Origin: Litomosoides sigmodontis
Taxonomy: Eukaryota; Nematoda; Chromadorea; Rhabditida; Onchocercidae
Assembly (NCBI GenBank): GCA_963070105.1
Contig: OY718804.1
Span: 2,768,817-2,832,816, forward strand
Direction: 5' to 3'
Length of the DNA: 64,000 nucleotides
Shown here: piece after piece, positions 1 to 15,100 of the stretch
Layout of the letters: each line of letters starts with the position of its first letter
Position numbering within the stretch: the stretch's first letter is position 1
Made by a program: the position numbers and the translations under genes
The notes under the pieces: generated by a model
Databases searched by the model: none
What the model saw: only the letters and a program-made list of their open reading frames with translations
Told to the model about the DNA's origin: nothing

Positions 1-50
1 GTAAAACCTGTTAGTAATTGATAAATGATTACTATCAAATTACTCCTACT

Positions 51-869
<819 letters not shown>

Positions 870-3165
870 CGCAGTGGGCTACCGTTGATGATGATGGCCG
901 GTTAGAGAAAGGTGAGAGGAATTTCGATTAAAAATTTCAGTGAAGTTACTTGCAATCATACAACACAACACAATACAATGCAATGCAATGCAAACTTGGA
1001 ATAGTTTTTGAAATTTTATTCAAACGTTTAGATAAAAATGAAAAATCAATCAAATATTTATTTCATTGAAAAATGATAAAAAGGAAGTGAAATAATAATT
1101 TTTGTCTAAAAATTAAATTTCACCCCAAAATTTCATTTGAATCTTATTTGTCATAAAATCAATAAAAGCAACTTTTCCTTTTAAAGAAAACAGAATACTT
1201 CGTATTCTATTTTGCATTCTAAGTTAAATTAAACACACACACACCCACGCACGCGCACACTACCATCAGGTGTGATCAAAATTTTTGGTTAAAATTTCAC
1301 ATAAACATATGAATTAAATAAAAAGGTTTAAAATTTTTCAATTTTCCACGAAGTGGATGATAATCGAGTGGAAGTGGAATGACAGTAATAACAGTAAAAG
1401 GAAACAAAAGGGATGATTGAAATTGGAAATTCAATTATCCTATTAAATGCAACAAAACTGCTAATTAGTTTTTTGAAATGAAAATTTGAAATTGTAATTT
1501 TTTACATATACATATGCTAATTTGTATGCGTTTACGTAAAATTAGCAAATGAGACAACATTAATTAAATAATTAATTAATGATCACTCTTCTAGTTATAA
1601 ATAAATTTTGAATGAAATTACGATGTCTAATACATGTCATTTATCATTTTAGTCTTACTTCAAAACAAATTCCAATTTAATTTTTCTAAATTCTTTTCCG
1701 AAATTTACTATTTCAAATCATTCGCAAAAAAATTAGAAATCCATGAAATTTGCATAATTAATTTTTCATAAAATTAAAGTGAAAATTTTTTCAAACAAAC
1801 AGCACTATCATCATCACGTAGATAACAACTACGTAAGTTCATACAACGTAAATTTACGCAACTTTTAAATTACTAACATTTAAATTTTACATTTTAGAAT
1901 GAAAATTGTGATAAAAATTTACTTCATTCATCTGTAAAAGAAAAAAAATAAAATTATATTTGAAGCAAAAACCAATAATCAGTTAGCGCTACAACAGCTG
2001 CTTTTTGAAGAGAGCGTTTTACAAGAAACAAATGTGGCATGTCTACAAGAATTTCTCCATTTGATAAAAATTAAAACATATTGAAGGAGAACGAAGAGAG
2101 GAAGAGAGAGACAGAGAGGGGAAGAAGAGAAGAGGGGGAGGAGAGAGAGAGAGAGAAATAGAGAGAAGAATTAAAATGTACATCTGTTTCCAATTAAACT
2201 TTTATTTACTGTTTCTTCTTCCATTAATGCCTTTCAAAAATATTTTTTTTTTAAAAAAAAAATTTTTTTCTTCCTTACCATTTCATTGGTTTAATCGCTT
2301 TCGTTTTTTTTTTTTGCATTTAATATATTTAACGATCAGATTTGAAATATTCGTTTAATATTTTCCCTCTTAAATTAAATAACTGGAAGACAGAACAGAA
2401 GGAAACACACACACACACATACGCGGAGAGAGAGAGAGAGAGAGAAAGAAAAGTAGTCATATTGTTAATGTAAAAAAAGTTTTGAGCAAAAATTTTTTTT
2501 CCAAAATCCTAATTAGATTAGTTTCAAAGCTTCGAAATAACACAAAGAGTGCTTTTGATAGAATGTGGAAGTGGAAAAGCAAAAAAGGATGAAGTTAATT
2601 GGTGGGAAATGAAATATGGACAACAAAAAAAAGCATTTTCCTCGGAAAACGTTTTCTAAAATTTTTTGTTAGAATTTGAAAATAATGAAGAAGAAAAAAA
2701 AAGGAGGAAAGAAAGAAAGATGAAAAAAAAAATAGACGAAAAGGGAGAATAAAGACCATTCAATCACCTCAGTTGATGATTAATGAATGAAGTGGGAAAA
2801 AAAATTTTCTTTTAATTAAAAGTTTTGTCAAATCGTAAATTCAATAATGAAATAGCAATATTTATTATTAGAAAAGAACCTGAACTATGCCAATTTATTT
2901 TTCTGGCTTCTTCACTAATTCAATATTTTTAAAAAAAATTTGAAAATAACGTAAAGTGGAAATACTACGATAGCAAAATTAATTTGATCGTGCAAAACTG
3001 ACGCATTTCACATCTTTCCAATTGACACAATTAAAGTGTTACAAAAAAAAAAATTTTTTTTCTACTATACCACTCAAACAAAATTAATTAGCCCTCGCAA
3101 ATATTTTAAAAAAAAGGATGAAAAAAGGGAGAAGAAAAAGGAAAAAAAATAACTAAATAGCTTAC
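870..3165. other. AT-rich DNA, no gene recognised
   Basis: Unique AT-rich sequence with short AC, GA and A/T runs. I searched the minus strand for the exon that should follow the phase-1 donor at 3,166 and saw none, so the next exon of that gene probably lies to the left of the window. The open stretch at 2,176-2,358 on the plus strand is Phe/Leu-rich and AT-driven, and does not look coding. Confidence 0.6.
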
Positions 3166-6100
3166 CAGCTTTTCGCTTTTTCTGCGCATATAATTCATCA
3201 TTTACCTGTAAAATTGAAAATTTAAAATTGTGATATTTCAAAAAAAAAAATCAAATCTTATGGAATTAAAATGAAATAATGAAAACACTGTACAAATGAA
3301 CATCTAAATACGCTTAATAAACAAACTTTTTTAGACTTCACCAAGCACTAAGCAAACTTTAATTAATACTATCAATAATAACAACTTACTTTTACCTGTT
3401 CATCAAAATCAATGTCTAACTCCTCGCAACTTTCTGCTCGTTCCGGAACACGTCCGGTATTAAATGCAAACAGATCCGTTGCTAGTACCATCGAGTGAGC
3501 TCGTTTTTCCCTGTCTAAACGTGGTGAAGATGACGATGGTGGTGGTGGTGGTGGTGGTGGTGGTGATGGTGATGGTGATGATCGAAGAACATCTCTACCA
3601 TTTCTTTTTGATGAATCGATTGCTACCTGTGAAATTATCACCTTTATTAATTTTACAATAAAAAATTATCAATAATAATAATAATATAAGCTAGTAGTGC
3701 TACCACTAAAATATGGCTACTGTTAAATTCTGTTAACTACTGATAAGTTTATCACTACCTGTGATAACTGCGGCCTATTTTTCCTATCACCGCTCCTCGG
3801 TTGTCGATCGTTTTGGTGTAATTTAAATGAAGTTGGTGCACCGGGTGTTAGCGGTGAGCTTTCACTATCAGCTAAGCCTGAGCTTACGCTAATATCACGC
3901 TGAGATGTGGCACTATCATTTGGTGACGATAAATTATCCATAGTTCTTGCGCCATGCTGTTGATTGTTCAATTTACTCGATGCTAACGTCGAGTCTGCTT
4001 AATTAATTAATTAATTAATTTTTGATAGTTAAAATTTCCAAGAAAAAAAAAGAGCAAACATTGATAGTGTTACTAATTATTATAACATTTGTAATTATTG
4101 CAAAAGAGTTAGTTTGATATTATGATACTTTTAAATTTGGCAAAAAAAATGTTTGTTTAAAATAAGTGTGAGTATGTGTATCCTCCAATTGATGAGAAAA
4201 TTTACATAAAATTTGAAAGGAAGAAAATTTACATAAAAGCTATAAATTATCACTAAAGAAATGCTAGTAAAATTAATACTTTTCTTTTTCTCAAACAAAA
4301 TTAAATACAACGCACAATTTTGCACAATTTCATCATTTTTCCACTTTATCAAAGTAAATTACAAGCGATAAAACTCCTCCAAACTGTCAATTTTGATGAA
4401 ATTTGGTAAAACACGAAAGAACATTTCACTTAAAATAATTCAAATTTCTTTCATAAAGCAAATTGATTGAAAACCAAAAATCCAATTTAAATTTATCCAA
4501 CAACAAACCATTGCTATCATCTTTTCCGCACAATTCAACTGATGTTGGAGTTGGAGCGGTAGCAGCACCGGTGATGGTAGGATTATTACCTAACAGTAAG
4601 GTGTGCCTAATTTCATGTGGTACATTATCATAGATACTACAGTTCATCGGTCCATGCGACGTACCTTTCGTTGTACCGTATGCACGTTGGTTAGCTCTAC
4701 CGGAACGTCGAAAAAATTCTGCAATATCACCCCAAGTTATTTTCACATGTAAATTTTACTAAATAATTGGAAAAAAAAATTAAAAAGATCAAAATAATAA
4801 GATCGACCAATAATGTAATCAATTCTAACAATCATTTCTTAAAACATATGGATGTTTAAATTTTTTTTAAAAAGTTCTAAATTAAAAATTTTTTTAATCT
4901 AAAAGTTCAAAAAGCTCAAATAAACGTGTGTTGGGAAAAAAATTCCATTGAAAAAATTGTGCAAAGTAATAAAGTATAAAATTTCGAAAAAAAAAACGAC
5001 AGGAAGAGAAGGAATTGGAGCTAACGAACGGATCGAAATTGCTAGAAAATACCTGTAGTCTACTTGATCTATTTATACATAGGCCATTTGCTGCGACATA
5101 AAAAGTGACTTTAGAAAAGCTTTCGAAAATTAATTTAAATAAAAGAGGAAGAAGAAAATCCTAGGCGAAATTCGATTGAATGAAGTCATTGAAGAAGCAA
5201 AAAAAAAGAAGCGAAAAAGACAATTAATTCAATGTGTTGCTGTAGTTGTTGTTGTTAGCTTACCAAATTTCTTTTCGATTTTTATTTTCATTTCTTATTT
5301 TATTTCTTTTTTTTGTAACTTAATTTAACGGAAAATTTGCTTTTCAATTGGAAAATCAAAATTTATTTATTTTAAAGGAATGAAAATGCTTTTGCATTGC
5401 AAAATAATATTAGCTAATCAAAGAAGAAATTAAATTTGTTTTGATAAATAACAAAGAAAAAAGAATTAACGAATTTCCTCAATAGTAAAACTTTAATCAA
5501 AAAAAAAACAATTTTTTTTTGCATAATTTATTTGAAAATGCTTACAAAAAGAAAGAGTGCAATGAAATTTTTTTCTTTTTTTTTTGAAAAAAATCATTTA
5601 AATTAAAATTTTTCTTCATTTCTTAATTCATAATTTTAAATAATTTAAGTGCACAGTTCATAATTTAATTGTACATTTTTGCGGTAAAAATATGTGCATT
5701 GAATGTAAAATTTGAGGAAGAAAAAAGAAAAGAAAACTAAATGAAATGAAATTTGCTAAATTGGAGGAGTGTTGCAAGTTTGATGATTTTTGCATGAATT
5801 GATGCACACAGCGCAAGGCGGAAAGTGTTGCTGATCAGTTTTAGGTGAACGAAATGATAGTTATTAATTAGTGAAATAGAAATGGATGAAATAGTGATGT
5901 AAGCAAGCGAAAGGAAGTTTAGCAATGATAAGTGATGAATGTAAATAATCAATATCGAAATAAGCAGTAATCATGGAACAAGTAATTGTTAAATAATGTA
6001 ATAATCAGAAAGCAACTGTTGACAAGTAATCAATACATAATCATCGAATAGGAATTGATATTATTGCTAAGTGATATAAAATTATAAAAATAGGTATTAA

Positions 6101-9100
6101 TAAGTGATGTGTGTAATTATAAAAATAGGTATTAAATAGTATTAATTATAAATTTTACATATATTACAAATTTATGAAAATAGTAAGTAATGATAGAAAA
6201 TAGATAATTATAAAACACGTACTGATAAGTGATAGTAGAGAAATAGATTTAGTAGTATTCGAGTTTAGTAAATAGATAGAAAGGAAGAAGCGAAAATATT
6301 TAAAAATTTCATATTGGCTACAAAAAAAAAGGAGGAAAAGAAATGAGGCCGTAAAATGGGATTGAAATCATAAATATTGTTTGACAAAAAATTCAATTAT
6401 TTTGAAAAAAAAATTTTTTTCTTCCTTTTTTCTTTTGAATGATTCATTTACTACAACAGAAAATTTTTAAGCGCTCTAATGAATCAGCAAAATTTCTCTT
6501 TGAAATGTGCTGCTCTCTGTTCTATCTGTTATCGCTTACCGAGAAAATAGCACTTTTGGAAAAGAAAAATGAAAAATTGGTTAATTTGAAAAAATTGTCA
6601 GAATTTCTTTTGTTGGTGTTAAAAAGATAAAGTGTTATACTAAAAATTTTGTTAAGTATTTCTCATTTACTTTCTTTACTTACATTCGCAATTATAAAAA
6701 TAAATAAAAATTTGATATTTTTTTTTTTTGAAAATTCCTTTATGTAATCAATTAACTAAAATTGAAGGGAATTTAGAGTGTTTACGTGTTAGTACGTGCG
6801 TGTGTTACACGACACGTTAAAAATGTACAAACGATCATTTTGTTATCAAAATAAACGGATTTGCTGTAAATGATTTTCCACACCGTCAACCTTTGTTCGA
6901 ATGATTGATTGATCGTTTTTAAGAAGGAATGAAACAAAGGATAAAAATTCTTTGCTTTGTTTTTTTTTTTAATTCCAACAAAAATTTTCGGTTTTATTCA
7001 AATGTGAAAAAGTAATTTCAAAAAGTTCCTCATTCCAAAATTTGTATTTTAAAATAATTGAATATTTCATTGTAAGGAAAATTTTAAGCATTTATTGTGT
7101 AGTTATAATAGTTAGAAAAATAACACATAAAATTTTATTCCTAATCCTATGTGATATTACTATCTCCCTCTTCCTCTCTCATTTTTTTTTTAAAAAAAAA
7201 TAAAATAATATTATCAATAAGTGATAGGCCTAATAGTATTATCTAAGTAAACTTACTTACTAAGTTAAAAGTTCAAAAAGATTGTTGAAAGAAAAAAGAA
7301 ATTCTCCAAATTGTTGTCAAAAAAACAAACAGAAATAATTTTACAAACAAAAATTATCTGTAAGCTTAACCATTGTGATTGTTTGTTGGTAATATACCAC
7401 TTCTGCAACTATCCGCTATAACTTCACGTGACAAACCTGTTTCACTACTTCGTGAATCATTTGTAACCTGCAAAAATAAACGGAGGAAAAAAAAATTTTT
7501 ATTTTATAATATGATAGTTTTTAAATTCAATGAACTTGAACAAAACTTCATTATCAATTATCGATATTAAAGCGGGAAATTATAAGAGATTAAATTAATT
7601 TATTAAATTCACAAAACAACTATTTCATACTTGTGAAAATTTCTCACTACCAATTGGATAATGCAATTCACGATTTGTGCTACTATCTAAATCTTCCGCA
7701 TATTCCAGTAACATTGCAATACTCTCGTCAATATCATTCGACGATCTGTAATGATGATAATTTCATTTCATATAACTTATAATCAATTAATTTTTTTTTA
7801 AAGTGAATTTTAAATTCTTATTTTTTGCTAAATGATAGGATAAGATTAGAATTTTTCAAACATTTCTTGCAGGTATTTGACAGTTTTTTTGTTTTTGTTT
7901 TTATTTTTTCAAAATATGAAAACATACTGCATTTTTCTTTCATCATGCTTTTCCGTATTTTGACGTAACATCTCTTTAGCTTGCTGCCGATCAACAGTGA
8001 ACGATTCCATCATCTGTGTTAGAAATGCAATGAAAAGAAATAATAATTCATTTTCATTTATCTCAAAAAATTTCCACTTAATTTCAATGGAATTGAAAAA
8101 TGTTTAATTTTAATTGAATTAAATGCTGAAACGCTGGTGAAATTAAAATCAATGGAGCACTTACAGTTTGATCTAATGAGGAATACTTGGTATCTTGGGA
8201 TGTTTCGGGTGATTCGGTTGAAGCAACGATGAGTTCTCCACTGTACCGATCGTCAATGGATGATTCGTTGATCCAGTCGAATGAGCTAGATCTGGACAAT
8301 GAATATGGACTTGTTTGTGTACCAGTTTCCTGTAAAATATTTACTCCTTTTTGAATGAACAACTAAACTACACCTTCCCTCTCATATACCTATTATTTTA
8401 AATTATTTAAAAAAAAAAGATGAAATTATAAGTGGTCAGGAAATGATGCTCAACACAAACGGTTAGCTAGGATAACTAGCTAAACTATCAATGTGATATT
8501 TAGTTTAAGAATGGAAATTTAAATTAAATCTTTTCATACACTTCTCTCATAGCTTATATTTCAGAAGCTATATTTTTTTCCACAGCAATAGCATGCTTGA
8601 AAGTTTTCAAAGATCATTTTGAATGAGCAATTCTCTTAGTCTATCAAACCTCTATCAGTATGTAAATCAAAAATCACAAAAAGTTTATCAAATTTCAAAT
8701 TGTCAAATTTGTTAACAAAAGAAAAATAAAATATGTAGTCGTAGTAGTAGTAGTAGTAGCAGCAGCAGCAGCACGTAGCAGAGAATTTATTTGAAAAAGC
8801 TAATTAAATGAAAATGAAAAGGATTCTTCTTTGGCATGAGGTACACACAAGAACGAGAGAAATATATCTGTATGCTTATGAATAATCTTTGTGAAATAAA
8901 TTAATTTTTGCCTTTTTCCTTTATTAATTTTAATTTTATACAAAATCATTTGCTAGATGGTAAACATTGAAATAATTTAAGAAAATACTTGTTGTTGTTG
9001 TTGTTGTTGTTGTTGTTCAGACGTAACAATAGTATTGGTTGTAATTATTGATGATTGTCTCTCTTCAATCTTTCTATTATTAAAATTTAATAAAGTTGCT

Positions 9101-12100
9101 TTATCAGGTTCGTGAAAACGTGTCTTCTCCGCTGCACGTATTAGCGACGCAACAACTCCGTGTACCGATTTACCGCTTCCATCGTTAATTCCGCTTAATG
9201 AAGTTGTAGTCGCTAATGTCGTTGCTCTATTAATTGATTGAACAGTTGTTGCTAATGTTGAATTTACTACGCTTAATTCATTCGTTCCACCATCATCACC
9301 ACTATTACCAGTTGTTTCCGCACGATATTTTGCCTAAAATTTTTAACCATTTTTAAATCGAAATATTTTAACAATTTTTAAATATATATATATATATGTA
9401 AAAAATTTAACGGTTCCTAAAAGCTCACTAAGATTGTAAATTAATTTTCCTACCATTCTATAACTCAATTTTTGATTGCTACTGTTGAAAGCTTGAAATT
9501 AAGAATTTGTGAATAGTGCTAACAAAATAACATTAGTGAATGCTTTCTAGGTTTCTCGTCATTAACCAACCATCTCAGTGAGATGGTAAATGACGAGAAA
9601 CCTAAAAAACTAATTTGTAATTTGCAAAAATTAAATTAGTGCAATAATGCAATGCATAAAATGGTTAGAGAAAAAAAAATCAAATTATGAAAATTTATGA
9701 AATAAATTTTTCTAAAAAAAGTAACACTTCAGTTGCATGATAGTTTTAGAAAAAGAAAACATGAAGAAGCAATGTATTTTCAAATGAGAAGAAGCAATGC
9801 ATTTTTAAATGAACTTAAAGCATGCAAACGTAACGTACGTGTATAACTTACATAATTCAAAAGTTAATGAACATGAAAAGAATAACGCACCTCAGCTGCT
9901 GCAAACGACCAATGAAAAAAAAGATCAAAGTAAAATTTGAATTAAGCGATTAATTCAAGTGCTCGCTTATTGCAGGAGAGTTGAAAATTTTTAAGCGATA
10001 GTCAGCTAAGTTTTACTATACAATGCTAACTTTACGTTGTATGAAAAAATAATTAAATGTAAATGATTTCGTTTTTTTTCGCACTCGTAAAAATTTCCTT
10101 AATTTAAAAAATTTATTGAAAATTTGAAAGTGACAAAAAATGAGATTTAAAAAAAATTCATAATTTAAAATTTGAATTTATAATTTTAATTTAAAAGACA
10201 AAAAATACCTTCGACTTTGCACGTATTATCCATAATTTTGTGATAATTTCCCATTCATTTTTAATAGTATTAATTAAAAATGAGTAATATATGATGATAA
10301 ATATGTGAATACATTGGTAAAAGGAATTTTTGTAAGATTTTTTGTCTTTTTGATTGCAAAAAAAAATGAATGAATGAAACGATGATATTTGATAATGGAT
10401 AATTATGTAACTGTGAAATTGAATTCTTGCGAACTATTCGGAACAGTGGTAAATAGGAGCAATGATACCGTTGAAAGTGGAATTGACGATGATCGTGATG
10501 TTGAAAATGATGATGCTGATAACGATGATGATGATGATGATGATGATGGTGATGATGGTGATGATGATGGTGAGGGCGAAAGTGTACCGGTCACTGTGAA
10601 CATCATTTATGCAATGACCACCAGTAGAGCATATGTATACTTCTAAGAGACAGCTGATCCTCCTCGTTTTAACTCTTTTTTTATTAACTTTTTTTTTGTG
10701 AGAACTTTATCATTCCTTATCAGTATCAATTTCCATCCTTCATTATTTCAGTGATCACTGTAAAAACTACATTTGCATTATTTTCCATGCAATTCTACTA
10801 AATTAGCTACAGCGTTAGCGATGCAAAAAGAAAACATTTCATTTGATGTCAAAGTTGAAAGAAAAAAACGATTAAAATGAAAGGTCAAAGGTTAAAGGAT
10901 ATGTAAGTATAGTAAAAGAAAAGAAAAATGAAGAAATAATTGAAATTTTACGAAAAACATGGCTTTTTTTTTGTCCCACAGAAATAGAATTTATTATAAA
11001 TAATTACCAATTTAACCGATTGTTTTTCGATAAAATGCGAGGTAAGAAGGAAGAAAAAAAAAAGGGAAAAAATGATCTTTTGATTTAACGTTTAAAAATG
11101 AAACCGAATGAATGAGGATGACCAGAGAGAAGTAGCTGAATGAAACTGGCAATATCAAAAAATTCCTGTTTGTTGAAATTCAAAAAAAAAATGCATAAAT
11201 TGGACAAAAAAAAATAGGACATTTGAAGTTAGCCAACAACATTGGCAATATTTGAAAGAAAAGAAGCATTTGCTAACTTAGTGAAAATTTGATTAAAAGT
11301 AAAAAAAAAAAAGACGAGTGAAATCATTCAACGCTTCACTTTTCTTTCATGACATTTAATTGAAATTTCATTAATTTAATGAATGCACCAATTAGTTTTA
11401 TAGAAAAGAAAACAAGGAATGTCTGAAATAAAATTTCCTTTGCAATCCAACCACCAATTAATCCATCTGTAAATGCTAAAAGGTCACATATTGTTCGTGA
11501 AAATTCTCAACTAATCTCTCTTCATTTCCGCCCAATCTAACCACATCAAATCATTTCCCCATCCTTCATTTCATGCTAATTTATATCGTTTCAAAAAATT
11601 AAAAAAAGTTTAAATATGTTAGCAATGCGCATTTCTTTGAAGAAACAAAAGAAATACCACTTTGAAATGAACCTGTCACTCTTTCGAAATATAATTTTAA
11701 AATTACAATGATAAATGTAATTGAAAAATTTTGTGACAATGATCGTAAACAAAATTTAGTCGTAGTAGTAGTAATTAGCTATAATAGGATTACTTAATAT
11801 GATAATGAAAACAAACAGAACTGAAACAAAATTTTACAAGTGATCGTAACTTAACTTAGAAGTAGTAGTTGTTGTTGTAATTAGCTAGAATTGATTAACC
11901 TATTAAATAGGATAACTAAATATGATTTAAGTTTGTACGTGTAAGGGAGTTGATAGTAATCACTAGAAGATAGGAAGGACGATGATGACGACATCTGATA
12001 AGAATTTCGGTAATAACTGTCGTCAATCTCATTTGTATAAAATGCATACCAATGCGATCTAATATATCATCGATATTTACTACAAATAATTAACCGCTTT

Positions 12101-15100
12101 AGCATTTCCAATAACTTTCACTTACCATTAATTGCAAATTTATTTTTTTTAAATTATTATAATTTGTCGTTTCAGTTAAACAAATTAACACACACACACA
12201 CACACATCAACGGCAACAACAACAACGACAGATTTTCTCTCTTTCCTAATATTTTCATTAATCGATCTATGCCGCTGGCATTAATTATTTCTACCATATT
12301 CTCTCGGTTACACTGACAATGATAATGATAATGATTGTGATAGTGATAGTGATAATGATTAATGACAATGATGATGGTGATAACGATAATGATAATAACG
12401 ATAATGATAGTGATAATATGATAATGATAATAACGATAATGATAGTGATAATAATGATAATGATAATTATGATGGTGATTATGATAATGATAATAACGAT
12501 AATGATAATGATAATTATGATGGTGTTTATGATAATGATAATAACGATAATGATAGTGATAATGATGATAATAGTGATAATGATAATAATGATAGTGATT
12601 CACATTCTCTCTGCCACACTAATAATGACAGTAATGATAATAGCGATTGTGTTTGATGCTAATCATATGATTTCTATCATTTTTCTATCATTATCCTCTC
12701 TTCCAATATCGACAATTAATACCGACGATGATAATGATGACAGCAATAACAATGCAATGATAATCATGAATTTTTCTCTAAAAAAAAATTTCACCTAAAT
12801 TAATCCAAAAAAAAGGCTCGTTAATTTTAGAATATACAACGGAATAAGCAAAAAAAAAAGTATTCAATTTTTTCATATTTATAAAAAAATATAATGCAAA
12901 AAGTAAAAAAAAAAAACGAATAGTCGCAATTACAACAAATTGAAAAGGAAAATTTTAATTTAAATTTAAATGTACAGCTCTCTTCAAATGGCTACTTGTT
13001 AGCTCAACGATTTGAGAACAAGCGTAAATGATATAGAAAGAGCGGAAATGGAAGAGATGATGGGGGATAGACAGACGGATAGATGAACGGCGAATAAACA
13101 ATGCACACACACGCACACATACACACACATACACACACACACACATACACACATACATACGCACACACACATACACACATACATACGCACACACACACAC
13201 ATACATACATTTACAGACATATGTAAATAGTGATGATTGTAGTAGTAGCAATAGTAGTAGTTGAGAAAGAACCAGTCGGAAGTAAGCAGTGGCGTCCATT
13301 GTGTCCTGTCATCTTCGAGGCACAGAGTGAAGAGCAGCTCACCGACACATGTGAAATGAGAGTGGACAGTTGAATGAGCGAATGGATGACTGAATGACCG
13401 AGTGAACGAGCGAATGGATGACCGGATGACTGAGTGAATGGAACGAGCGAACTAGTGAGCGAACGGCTGAGCGAATGAGCGACAAGATCAAAAATGCCAA
13501 ATGATATCAACTTCTTTCCCGCAGCGATTATCATTTTTAAAACAGCAAAAAAAAAGGAAAAAATTATGAAATTATGAAAAAATTATGATTATGAAAAAAT
13601 TATGTTGGCGTTTTCTTCCTAGTGAAAGGGCAGTTTACATAAGAGTGCACTGATAAGTGATAGGTATGTGATAAGCAATGATAACTATTGCTTTTGATAA
13701 TAATCTATGCATTTATGAATGTTTCTTTCTAGGATTTTAATAAAAAATATTCTAAAAATTAGCAATTAATATTCATTTTGCAACTATTTGAAAATTTTCA
13801 CATCATTTTACAGTTTCGTTCACTTTAAGCAAAGTTGAAATTTCATGTTTTTCTCTCCCTCTCCCTTAATCAGTTAGTTATTGAATGCAATTTTGGCAGT
13901 TGTTCATTTCTTATTTTTTTCAAAAAAAAATTTATTGTAAAAAATTCCCAAAATTGTTGCAAATTTAAATGTAACGACAATTTAGTCGAAAAACAAATTT
14001 TGCATAAATAATTACAGGTTTTTTCAAAAAAAAAATCAACGATCCGTAAAAAAATTTTTGAGACTTAAAGTTAAATGACCAGAATGAAAAGGAAATTCCA
14101 CTTTATTTTACATTTAAAGAAATTCACAGGAAAAAAAGGAAACTGAAAATTGAACTTAGCAAAAATATTATTTTTAATTTCTAAGAAAAAACGTAACTTT
14201 TTTCCAAAAAAATGAAAGTATTAGAAATTAAAGTAAATTTTCATTTCAATTACTAATTGTATTTCCAGTTTTTATTGAATTCTAATATTTTGCACAAAGC
14301 GAGAGAGGAAGACCGAGAGAGAGAGGCATAGAGAAAAGGGAGAAGAGAGAAATGAGCAAATTTCCGTTGATGTAACGAAATTAAAGTGGGCGTATGCTTT
14401 CTACGACAAAGCCTTCTTCGAAGATAAATAACTGTTGTATGAAATTATCAAACAATAGTAAATTTAAATTTGCCATCACATCTATTTAATTCAGACAACG
14501 CAAAAAAAGAGAGAAAGAGAAAAGAAGAGAAGAGAAGAGAAAAAGAGAAACAAGTACCAGAATAAAAAAAAAAACTGTTTTTTTTCCTTCATTAATCGTT
14601 CCTTATGCAATTAATGCAATAACAATTAAATTAATTAAAAATTAATTGTAAAATTTGTGAAATTTAAAAGAGAAAAAAAGCGTGAAATGAAATAAGAGAA
14701 AAAGAGACGAGCATAACTAATCTTTATTCTCAATTGTATTTTTATTTCTTTTTTTTCTTTTTGCTTTTCTCTTTTGCACTCCGACAGAAGGAAAAAAAAA
14801 AAGAAAGAAAACATGAACGGATGATTCCCTGAAGAGTAAACTTCTTTTTTTGAAATAGGAAAAGATGGAAAAAAACCGACAGACAGTTTAGTCAGTCATT
14901 GAATCGCTCACTATCATTAGCAATATCGTGTTTTTTTTTGGAAATTTCGAAAAAAAACCATTTATTATTGATTATCGATTATTGAAATAATAAAATTATC
15001 GATCGATTACTTTTTATTATTATTAAATTTTTATTACTATTATTATTACTATATTACTATTGTTATAAATTATTTATTATTACTATTATTATTAATCACT

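Noticed and set aside
10403..10606. Ser/Pro-rich minus-strand segment with an acceptor-like ttcacag at its start
   Set aside because: It requires phase 1 on entry, whereas the flanking exons of the Ser-rich gene are both phase 0. Much of it is GAT-repeat translation.
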